From the NCBI GenBank assembly GCA_016930035.1, contig JAFGHQ010000063.1, forward strand, positions 1 to 33,749: DNA of 33,749 nucleotides. Direction: 5' to 3'. Made by a program: the position numbers and the translations under genes. Position 1 is the stretch's first letter. Every line of letters starts with the position of its first letter. The notes beneath the pieces are model-generated. The model had not been told where the DNA came from, did no database searches, and saw nothing but the letters and a program-made list of their open reading frames with translations. This stretch comes from Gammaproteobacteria bacterium. GTDB taxonomy: Bacteria; Pseudomonadota; Gammaproteobacteria; UBA12402. This document shows, one piece after another, positions 18,161 to 26,200 of this stretch.

Positions 18161-18421
18161 TATAGTGAATTCAATTAATACTTTGACAAAAGATAAGAGA
18201 TTCTTCGTCGCTTCGCTCCTCTGAATGACAAAAAAAGAGAGCTCCTCTGAATAATCCTCCCGCGCCGTCATTCCGAATAGAGATCCCTCGACGGAGTTTA
18301 TACAGAGCGGAGTCGAAGGACTCGGGATGACATTTTATGTTGTCATTCCGAGGGAGCGTTAGCGACCGAGGAATCTCTACTCTGAGTAAAAATTGTCTCA
18401 ATATTAACCGAATTCACTATA
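18161..18421. mobile_element. MITE-like element, family 3 (TATAGTGAATTC ends)
   Basis: A 261-bp element with terminal inverted repeats of about 20 bp: TATAGTGAATTCAATTAATA at the left and the complement of TATAGTGAATTCGGTTAATA at the right. Ends beginning with TA fit elements moved by IS630/Tc1-mariner transposases, which duplicate a TA target. The interior is itself made of palindromic repeats (GTCATTCCGAG..., GAGATTCTTCGTCGC..., GAGGAATCTC). The open frame on its minus strand is an artefact of these repeats. Confidence 0.75.
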
Positions 18422-18470
18422 ATAAATTTTGTATCATTTTTTGATATTGAGTATGTTTTGTTTTTGCTAT

Positions 18471-18501
18471 TTTTTAAAAAAACTCAGATCCCAACAGCCC
18501 C
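18471..18501. mobile_element. Right-end remnant of a family 2 element
   Basis: TTTTTTAAAAAAACTCAGATC followed by CCAACAGCCCC (end at 18501) matches the right end of the element at 12510-12617. No left end is found nearby, so this is a solo end or remnant. Confidence 0.6.
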
Positions 18502-18580
18502 ATTGAAACAAGTAAGTATCAAAAAAGGGCTGGACTTTTTTAGATGTATTGTAGAAGTTTCGATCCTTTGATGAGGGGCC

Positions 18581-18682
18581 ATGAAATTGTTGGCCCTAGA
18601 TATCGGAGAGAATGCCCTCAATGTATCCCAGGAAAAGTGGTGGTGAAAAGCATTAGATGAAGTTGTTAATTTAATTGGTTAA
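18581..18682 (+). pseudogene. Decayed fragment of a paralogue of the large LRR protein
   Basis: Read in frame from 18581, this gives MKLLALDIGENALNVSQEKWW, then a TGA stop (18644-18646), then KALDEVVNLIG and TAA. It is clearly related to LDISENALKVSQEKWWQKALDGVVNLI in the large protein (DNA 17856-17940). A glutamine codon in the intact gene has become the stop. Only about 33 codons remain; the rest of the relative is gone, apparently lost while repeats and elements accumulated at 18161-18501. It ends one base before the ygiQ stop codon region. Confidence 0.8.
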
Positions 18683-18683
18683 A

Positions 18684-20594
18684 CTATACTGGAGATTTTG
18701 GGACCAAATGTCGTTTACCTTTTCCAATTAAATCCTCCCTTCCCATTTGTTTGAGTGCTTGGCGTAGGACTGGCCAGTTTTTAGGATCATGATAGCGTAA
18801 AAACGCTTTATGCAATTTCCTTATTTTCCCTTTTTTAGGGACAAAAACTTTTTCGTTATTTTGGTCAAGCGAAGTAAGCGGATTTTTCGCTGTGTGGTAC
18901 ATGGTGGTGGCCAAGGTCATCGGCGTGGGTAAGAAAGTTTGCACTTTATTTAATCGAAAATTATTTTTCTTCAACCATAGTGCTAGTTCCAACATATCTT
19001 CATTCGTTGTTCCAGGATGAGCTGCAATAAAATAAGGGATTAAGTATTGTTCTTTAGTAGCTGTTTTGGAATATTGATCGAACAATTGTTGGAATCTTTC
19101 ATAAATCTCAATTCCAGGCTTCATCATTTTAGATAAGGGCCCCTCGCAAATATGCTCAGGAGCGATTTTGAGGTAACCACCCACATGGTGTGTTACTAAT
19201 TCTTTAATGTATTCCGGAGATTTGATAGCTAAATCGCATCGCACCCCCGATGCGACCAAAACTTTTTTAATTCCAGGCAGGGTTCGCGCTTTTCGATATA
19301 GTTGTATCAACGGCGTGTGATTCGTGCTCATGTTGGGACAAATGTTCGGATACAAGCAAGAAAATTTCCGACAAGCCATTTGGCATTGCGATTTTTGACA
19401 ATTAAGTCCATACATATTTGCTGTTGGGCCGCCGAGATCTGAAATAATTCCTGTAAATCCTGGCGTTTTATCCCGTATCATTTCAATTTCTTTTAAAATC
19501 GATGATTCAGAACGGCTTTGAATAATACGGCCTTCGTGGGCAGTAATGGAGCAAAATGAGCAGCCGCCAAAGCATCCCCGCATAATAGGAATTGAAAATT
19601 TAATCATCTCATAAGCAGGAATAGGTGCATTTTCATAAAGAGGATGTGGGACTCGGGAATAAGGTAGCTCATAAACATAATCTAATTCTTTAGTGCTGAG
19701 AGGAATGGGGGGCGGATTGATCCAAACATCGCGATCAGCATGCGACTGTACAAGGGCGCGGGCATTTAACGGATTCGATTCCAAATGTAAAAATTTGCTT
19801 GCTTGGGCGTATAACGTCGGGCTATTTTTTACTTCTTCGTAAGAAGGAAGTCGAATGGAATGGATTTGAGTTTCCTCGATGTCTCTTCTTTTTTTTACAA
19901 CAGCAGTTCCACGTAAATTTTGGATATTTTCAATAGCTTCTTTCTTCGCTAATCGGTGAGAAAGATCTACTAAAGCTCGTTCGGCATTGCCATAAATTAG
20001 CATATCCGCTTTGGAATCGAGTAGCACAGAACGTCGGATTTGATCTGACCAATAATCGTAGTGAGCCACGCGCCTAAGTGAAGCTTCAATTCCCCCAATC
20101 ACAATAGGAATGTCATTATAGGCTTCTCGGCAACGCTGAGCGTAAACAATAGTTGCTCGATCGGGGCGCTTATTAGGCTCAGCACCAGGAGTATAAGCAT
20201 CATCCGAACGAATTTTACGATCCGCTGTGTAGTGATTTACCATCGAGTCCATATTGCCCGCAGTCACCCCAAAGAAGAGATTTGGTTTTCCTAAGACTTT
20301 AAAAGATTCAGCCGATCGCCAGTCGGGTTGGCTCATGATGCCGACTCGAAAGCCTTGATCTTCTAACAAGCGACCAATCAATGCCATACCAAAACTGGGA
20401 TGATCTACATAAGCATCACCCGTTACTAGAATAATATCGCAGCTATCCCAACCAAGTGTTTCCATTTCCGCAAAAGACATCGGCAAAATGGAAGCGACGC
20501 CGAAACGATGTGCCCAGTATTTACGATAGGAGAATAGATTAGGAATAGAATGCCTCATTTGATGAAGATTAGCATATCTCAGAACAAATACCAT
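18684..20594 (-). CDS. ygiQ: YgiQ family radical SAM protein
   Basis: A 636-residue protein close in sequence to E. coli YgiQ throughout: [51 protein letters not shown] and [13 protein letters not shown]. The radical-SAM cluster motif is C341-x3-C345-x2-C348 ([18 protein letters not shown]), preceded by an N-terminal cobalamin-binding-like domain. A further Cys-rich stretch ([16 protein letters not shown]) is shared with YgiQ. The reaction is unknown to me. ATG at 20594 is used; an internal ATG at 20558 ([11 protein letters not shown]) is nearer the E. coli start and possible. It is divergent from upp. It is not one of the hydrogenase maturases HydE or HydG. Confidence 0.93.
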   Translation of the reverse strand: MVFVLRYANLHQMRHSIPNLFSYRKYWAHRFGVASILPMSFAEMETLGWDSCDIILVTGDAYVDHPSFGMALIGRLLEDQGFRVGIMSQPDWRSAESFKVLGKPNLFFGVTAGNMDSMVNHYTADRKIRSDDAYTPGAEPNKRPDRATIVYAQRCREAYNDIPIVIGGIEASLRRVAHYDYWSDQIRRSVLLDSKADMLIYGNAERALVDLSHRLAKKEAIENIQNLRGTAVVKKRRDIEETQIHSIRLPSYEEVKNSPTLYAQASKFLHLESNPLNARALVQSHADRDVWINPPPIPLSTKELDYVYELPYSRVPHPLYENAPIPAYEMIKFSIPIMRGCFGGCSFCSITAHEGRIIQSRSESSILKEIEMIRDKTPGFTGIISDLGGPTANMYGLNCQKSQCQMACRKFSCLYPNICPNMSTNHTPLIQLYRKARTLPGIKKVLVASGVRCDLAIKSPEYIKELVTHHVGGYLKIAPEHICEGPLSKMMKPGIEIYERFQQLFDQYSKTATKEQYLIPYFIAAHPGTTNEDMLELALWLKKNNFRLNKVQTFLPTPMTLATTMYHTAKNPLTSLDQNNEKVFVPKKGKIRKLHKAFLRYHDPKNWPVLRQALKQMGREDLIGKGKRHLVPKSPV

Positions 20595-20651
20595 GTTCTA
20601 TATGCTCTTACGGATGAAGAATAAAATAAAACGAGCATTTTTTTAGAATCA

Positions 20652-20660
20652 TGGTATGCT
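20652..20660 (+). promoter_or_regulatory. Possible extended -10 promoter for upp
   Basis: TGGTATGCT fits the extended -10 form TGnTATaaT, about 54 nt before the upp start. No good -35 box is visible at the right distance. A short palindrome (GATCTTCTAGATC, 20667-20679) lies near the expected transcript start. Confidence 0.35.
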
Positions 20661-20713
20661 TGCGCGATCTTCTAGATCATATTCGCAAAATTTCATTTTT
20701 TCTGGAGGATATT

Positions 20714-21367
20714 ATGCCCATCAAAACATTCGAACGATTCCCCAATTTTTACGAAGTTCAACATCCTATTGTTCAATATAAACTTTCATTACTTCGAGAC
20801 AAGGAAACAAATCGTAAGTTATTTAAAGAATTGACAGAAGAATTGACAATGTTGTTGGGTTATGAAGCAACAGCTGATATACCGATGACAACTAAAAAAG
20901 TATCCACACCATTGGAAACTTTTGATGCCCCCTTCCTGAAAAATAATCAATTTGTGATTGCGCCTATTTTGCGAGCAGGGATTGGTATGTCGGAAGGATT
21001 GCTCAAATTATTACCTATGGCGAGTGTTGGTTTTATTGGATATTATCGCGATGAAAAAACTCGAGAAGCCATGCCCTATTATTTTAAATTGCCGCCCAAT
21101 TGTGAAAAAGCTCATTTCTTTCTTTGTGATCCCATGTTAGCAACAGGAAATACTTCTTGCGCTGCGATCAAAAAACTCAAAGAGAAAGGCGTTTATAACA
21201 TTAAATTTATTTGTATGGTTGCGGCCCCCGAAGGGGTTCAACAGATGCTCGACGAACATCCTGACGTTCCTATATTCGGTGCAAGCCTTGATCGTCAATT
21301 GAATGAAAATGCATATATTTTGCCAGGATTAGGCGATGCCGGCGATCGACTCTGGGCAGTTAAATAA
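20714..21367 (+). CDS. upp: Uracil phosphoribosyltransferase
   Basis: Salvages uracil with PRPP to form UMP. The start is placed at ATG 20714 (MPIKTFERFPNF), with GGAGG 5 nt upstream at 20704-20708; the upstream in-frame ATG at 20651 would add 21 residues that do not fit the family. The product has 217 residues. The PRPP-binding loop reads CDPMLATGNTSCAA (usual form DPMLATGGS), and the uracil-binding C-terminus has GLGDAGDRLW. VIAPILRAGIGMSEGL is the conserved mid-protein segment. The stop lies 6 nt from the convergent glmS stop. Confidence 0.96.
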   Translation: MPIKTFERFPNFYEVQHPIVQYKLSLLRDKETNRKLFKELTEELTMLLGYEATADIPMTTKKVSTPLETFDAPFLKNNQFVIAPILRAGIGMSEGLLKLLPMASVGFIGYYRDEKTREAMPYYFKLPPNCEKAHFFLCDPMLATGNTSCAAIKKLKEKGVYNIKFICMVAAPEGVQQMLDEHPDVPIFGASLDRQLNENAYILPGLGDAGDRLWAVK

Positions 21368-21373
21368 TTCATA

Positions 21374-23206
21374 TCACTCTACGGTGACGGATTTGGCCAA
21401 ATTTCTAGGATGGTCAATGTCCGTGCCCTTAATCAGGGCCACGTAATAAGCCAATAATTGTAAAGGAATGACATAAATTAATGGCGCAAGTATAGGATTT
21501 ACTTTAGGCATTTTAATGCTCATGATGCCCTCTTGATTTTTAATTCCCGTTTGATCGTCGTTAAAAACAATCAACTGTCCACCGCGCGCGCGAACTTCCT
21601 GCAGATTCGATTTGAGTTTTTCTAACAGATCATCGTTCGGAGCGACCGTAATGACGGGCATGTTTTTATCAACTAATGCCAAGGGGCCATGTTTTAATTC
21701 GCCGGCTGGATAGCCTTCCGCATGTACATACGCGATTTCTTTGAGTTTTAAAGCGCCTTCTAAAGCAATGGGATATTGAATACCTCGTCCTAGGAATAAA
21801 GCATTTTTTTTATCGGCAAAGTATCCCGATAGATCTTTAATTGCTCGGTTTGTTGTTTCCAAAGTTTTCGAAGCGATTTCGGGAATGTGTTTTAAATCTT
21901 CAACCAGTTTTTTGAGATTTTTAGCGGGTGTTGTGTGTTGCGCTATAGCCAGAGTTAAACAGCACAAAGCAGCGAGCTGGGTGGTAAAAGCTTTTGTTGA
22001 AGCGACACCAATTTCTTTACCCGCCCGCGTAATGAAAGCCAAATCGGATTCTCGAACAAGGGAACTTTCCGGCGTGTTACAGATGGTTAAACTACCCATA
22101 TAACCCAAGTCCTTAGCTTGTCGCAAAGCCTCAAGCGTATCTGCAGTTTCTCCTGATTGAGAAATCGTTACAAATAAGGTGTTGGGGGCAACAATTGTTC
22201 TGCGATAACGTATTTCACTGGCAATTTCTACTTGGCAAGGAATTTGGGCAATGTCCTCGATCCAATAGCGCGCGATCATTCCGGCGTAATAACTAGTCCC
22301 ACAAGCCACTATTTGGATTTGTTTGATTTTAGGAAATAATTCGCGAGCTTTGTGGCCGAATGATTCAATTAAAACGTGATGATCGCTAAAACTGTTTTGT
22401 AATGTGGCTTCAAGAACTTTAGGTTGTTCAAAGATTTCTTTCAGCATAAAGTGCTGATATTGACCTCGGTTCACGGCATCGAGTGTTAACTCGGACTCAT
22501 AAATAGATCGGTTTGTTTTCTTGCCAGTTTTATCAAAAATATCCACATGATCACGATGCACGTCCACGATGTCCCCATTTTCTAAAATAAGCCCCTTTTG
22601 CGTAACAGGTAACAAAGCAGCAAGATCCGAGGCTATAAAATTTTCGCCGATACCTAAACCGACTACTAACGGGCTTCCAAAGCGCACACCGATAATATGA
22701 TCAGGTTCTGCTTTATTAAGTATGGCCAAAGCGTAAGCCCCCTTTAGTTTTTTGACTACATTCTTAACAGACTGCAAAAAATCATGCGTGTTCGTGTATT
22801 CTTGATGAATTAAATGCGCAATAGTTTCGGTATCAGTTTCCGAACAAAAATGATAACCCGCTTGGACGAGTTCTTTTCTTAATGATTCATAATTTTCAAT
22901 GATACCATTATGGACGACCGCAATGGTTTCACCGGACAGATGGGGGTGCGCATTGCATTCGCTGGGTTTTCCATGAGTGGCCCACCGAGTATGCGCTATT
23001 CCGGTTTTTCCTAAAACAGGTGATTTTTTATAAAGATTGACAAGTTCTTGAACTTTGCCTTGAGTGCGAAGGCAAGTTAGTTGATTTTTTGGGTCAATAA
23101 TAGCAATGCCGGCGGAATCATATCCTCGATATTCGAGTGCTTTTAATCCTTCTAATAAAATTTCGCCCACATCACGCTGCGCAACTGCCCCAACAATACC
23201 GCACAT
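21374..23206 (-). CDS. glmS: Glutamine–fructose-6-phosphate aminotransferase (isomerising)
   Basis: Makes glucosamine 6-phosphate from fructose 6-phosphate and glutamine, the first step to UDP-GlcNAc for peptidoglycan and LPS. The product has 610 residues, as in E. coli (609). It starts MCGIVGAV, with Cys2 as the glutaminase nucleophile exposed after Met removal. The glutaminase domain (about 2-240) has [18 protein letters not shown]. Two SIS sugar-isomerase domains follow (about 285-425 and 455-600) with [18 protein letters not shown] and the C-terminal [19 protein letters not shown] lies 7 nt before the ATG on the minus strand. Confidence 0.98.
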   Translation of the reverse strand: MCGIVGAVAQRDVGEILLEGLKALEYRGYDSAGIAIIDPKNQLTCLRTQGKVQELVNLYKKSPVLGKTGIAHTRWATHGKPSECNAHPHLSGETIAVVHNGIIENYESLRKELVQAGYHFCSETDTETIAHLIHQEYTNTHDFLQSVKNVVKKLKGAYALAILNKAEPDHIIGVRFGSPLVVGLGIGENFIASDLAALLPVTQKGLILENGDIVDVHRDHVDIFDKTGKKTNRSIYESELTLDAVNRGQYQHFMLKEIFEQPKVLEATLQNSFSDHHVLIESFGHKARELFPKIKQIQIVACGTSYYAGMIARYWIEDIAQIPCQVEIASEIRYRRTIVAPNTLFVTISQSGETADTLEALRQAKDLGYMGSLTICNTPESSLVRESDLAFITRAGKEIGVASTKAFTTQLAALCCLTLAIAQHTTPAKNLKKLVEDLKHIPEIASKTLETTNRAIKDLSGYFADKKNALFLGRGIQYPIALEGALKLKEIAYVHAEGYPAGELKHGPLALVDKNMPVITVAPNDDLLEKLKSNLQEVRARGGQLIVFNDDQTGIKNQEGIMSIKMPKVNPILAPLIYVIPLQLLAYYVALIKGTDIDHPRNLAKSVTVE

Positions 23207-23244
23207 AGTTTTTCTCCCACTGTCAGTTAATTAGATAAACACGC

Positions 23245-23273
23245 ATGATAAAGCGGCATCTAGACAATGACAA
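23245..23273 (-). promoter_or_regulatory. Sigma70-type promoter for glmS
   Basis: On the minus strand, TTGTCA (23273-23268) and TATCAT (23250-23245) are separated by exactly 17 nt, each five of six bases to consensus. Transcription would begin near 23238, giving a leader of about 30 nt before glmS. This would let glmS be expressed independently of the giant gene upstream. Confidence 0.6.
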
Positions 23274-23296
23274 GCAATGAAAAAAGGAGAAAAAAG

Positions 23297-26200
23297 TTAG
23301 CTTCTCCACCAGAGTGCGGTTAGAGAAGATGTAACATCTGGTTCAGTAGAAGCTTCTTTGTAAGAAAGCTTTTGAGAGCCTAAGTTTTTACTCATTGATT
23401 TTATCAGATTTTTCAACACCCCTACGGGTTTAGTTTTTTGTTGGTTATCTCCACGTACTTTACGTGTTATTTTTCTAATCCAGGAGCACAGCATTTTCCA
23501 AATATCTTTATCAATTTTTGATTTATCTGGATCAGAATGACTAGCGGGATTAGTATTCGAAGATATTTTTTGAATGTATTGCGATACTTCTTTTTGAGTT
23601 TCGGTCACGTATCGGCTTACTTCGGGGGCCGGGGGTTTTGCGGGTGAAAGCTCAGCATCGGAGTTTTTCCCATAGAAGCTTTTAGCATAAGCGGAAAAAG
23701 CTTCGTTTATCCTGGTCTCTATGCTATTTTCCTCGCTTGCGTTTGTTTTTCCCTTTATTACTTTTTGTGAGCCTTCTTCAGATAACATATCGAGAATAGT
23801 TGTTTCAAGCTGATTGTTTGCGCGGCTAATATTTGCACTTGGGGTTATCTCTAAATTTTGGATCATTTTTCCTTCGTAATCACGAAGCGTTTCTAAAATA
23901 TGAGATATCTGAGCACTTACTAACCAATAAAGTTCAATAATTTGTTCGAGGGCTATTCCTTTTGATCTTAATTTTTTATATAGTTTTTTAGTTAGCCCCA
24001 GATTTTTACATAATGAATTTTCCTCAAGAACCAGTTGCGTTTCTCCGGGTCTTCCATAACGAGCAGATCGTCCCTGCATTTGAACAAGGTCCCGTTTTTC
24101 TTCTGGCGGATAAGTTATAAAGATTTTGAGGCCTGTCTTCTCTTTGAGAGAAATATCAGCACCTCTGCCCAAACGTTTTGTCGCTAGAGTAATGGTATTG
24201 GGAGAACCGATCGTTTTTTGTACCTGCTCTAGCAATTCTTCATCCGAGGTTGAAGCATCTAGTCTATTTACCTTGTACTGTAAAGAATTCTTCAGATCAA
24301 TGTCGCCCTGAAGAATTTTTTGAAATTTTTTACTCGCCCGATCATTCTTAAAGAAAATCAGGACGGGGGAACCCCCTTTTATACTTTCTTTTACTAATGT
24401 TAGTAAGCGTTCTTTGTACTTTTTTTTCCCTTTAACAATAGAAGGAGCAAGGTCTTTTCTTTTCGACACCGTATGAGGCGGAATTTTTATGAATAGCATC
24501 TTGTCTTTGACATTTGGGTCAATTTTTATCGGGTCTAGTGTATCAGCAATGGTTCCGCTTAAGCCAAGAACTCTGGAGTTGGTTCCGGAAAAATAGGGAT
24601 TTAAAAAAGCGCTCATAGAGGTAGTTGTTGTGGAATGTAGGTCAATTTCAAGAGGAGGTGATAAATTTTCGTTCGATAAGCTCAATCTAGCATGTAAACA
24701 TTCTTGAAGACCCGATCCGAATCTGACATCTCCTCTAGCAATGCCATCTATAACGGGTACTGCTATAAAGGTTTCACCGACTTTTCTAATAACAAAATCT
24801 TTGTCCTCTTTTAATTGTTCGGCTAATTGTGAACTTTTGATAACTTTTAATAGATCTCTTTCTTTCAAAGTTCCTTCGATTAGATTTTTTAATGCTGTTA
24901 TATATTTTGGCCGATTAGAATCGTTTGGTGCTAGGCTAGCGAGTTTCTTTAACTTTCTATAGAACGCTTTTTCCTGTGTACTTTTTATACGTATTGTTGG
25001 TATTTTTTCAGTAGCCCCTTCTTGTTTTATAACATACCGTACGCCACCCCGCTTAAAAAGGGGGATATCTGCTTCATCAAGGATTAATGTTTCGTTTAAT
25101 TTTGGTTTTTCAGAAAAAGCCAAAGTCGGAAATACATCAATAGGTCCGAAACAAATATCGGCATTACGATAATCTTCGGGTGAAGAGTCAGCGGTTAATA
25201 AGATACATTTTTCTTCTTTAACCCCTAATCCTTTGAAGAAATCTTTATATTCGAGAAAATCTCTTAGCGAAAGACCTGCATTTGCAGAAGTAATGGAGAC
25301 CTTTTGGCCAAGTAAGAATTGTACCGCTGCCACAACCATGATGATTCTCGTTTTTCCTTCCCCCGTACTGATTTGAGAGAAAATATTTTTATCAGAATTG
25401 GTCAGCATCATCAGTGCAGCTATGTATTGGGTCGTATTCAATTCAAAAGATCGCCCACCCCCTCCCTCCAATCCTTTTAGCCGATAGAGCAACTCTGCAA
25501 CAAAAAATAATAACTCTTGAGGCCTCGTAGTGCTGGATTTTTCTTTACACTCGTTTATTCTGCCTTTTAAGTCTGTTGTGTTCTTTTCTTTGATTATTGC
25601 ATTCAGCGAAGACGAAAGATCGATCTTTTTTTCGCCTAGTTTGATATTTTCTAATATTTTTTTAAACTCAGGCATATCTGGATTAGCATTTTGTATAGAT
25701 TCTATGATGTTTCCATAATCTGAATCAATAAACCCATTTTCTTCTTCTCTATCACAAGGCAGTCGGACTTGTTGAGCCCATTCATTCAATTTTTTTATAA
25801 CGACTTTTGCTTGTTCTGATGAATCTAGTTTTTTTTCTTCTTCAGATAAGGTAAAACATTTATCCAAAACCTCTTTTAACGGGGGATAAGGAAGATCACT
25901 GTACCCTTTGGATATGGCACTGATAATCTTTTCTTCTTTTTGTAGTGATTGAGCACTCTCTAAGAGTTTTTCAATATCCTCTATAAATACAGCTCGGTGG
26001 CTTCTTAATAACTTATCCACTACGGTCAGTAACATAGAGATATTTTTTGGATCAGTTTTTTTAAAGGCAGATAGTAATCGAACTAAATTTTCGTGATTGA
26101 AATTCTCTTCCTCTTCTTCCTTTTGATTATGCAAGAATTTACATATTTCTTTATCAGAGAACGTGAGTAAAAGCTCTGGATTTAAAGCCAATGCTTCCAA

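Noticed and set aside
18171-18401. 76-codon minus-strand open frame with CHSEERSDEES-like peptide
   Set aside because: This is the translation of common palindromic repeats inside the family 3 element, a frequent false gene call.
18684-20594. Radical SAM protein as a hydrogenase maturase (HydE or HydG)
   Set aside because: The sequence follows YgiQ along its full length, including N-terminal and C-terminal blocks; HydE and HydG are shorter and lack them.
20651-20713. ATG at 20651 as upp start
   Set aside because: The additional 21 residues overlap the likely promoter and the family begins at MPIKTFERF; GGAGG precedes ATG 20714.
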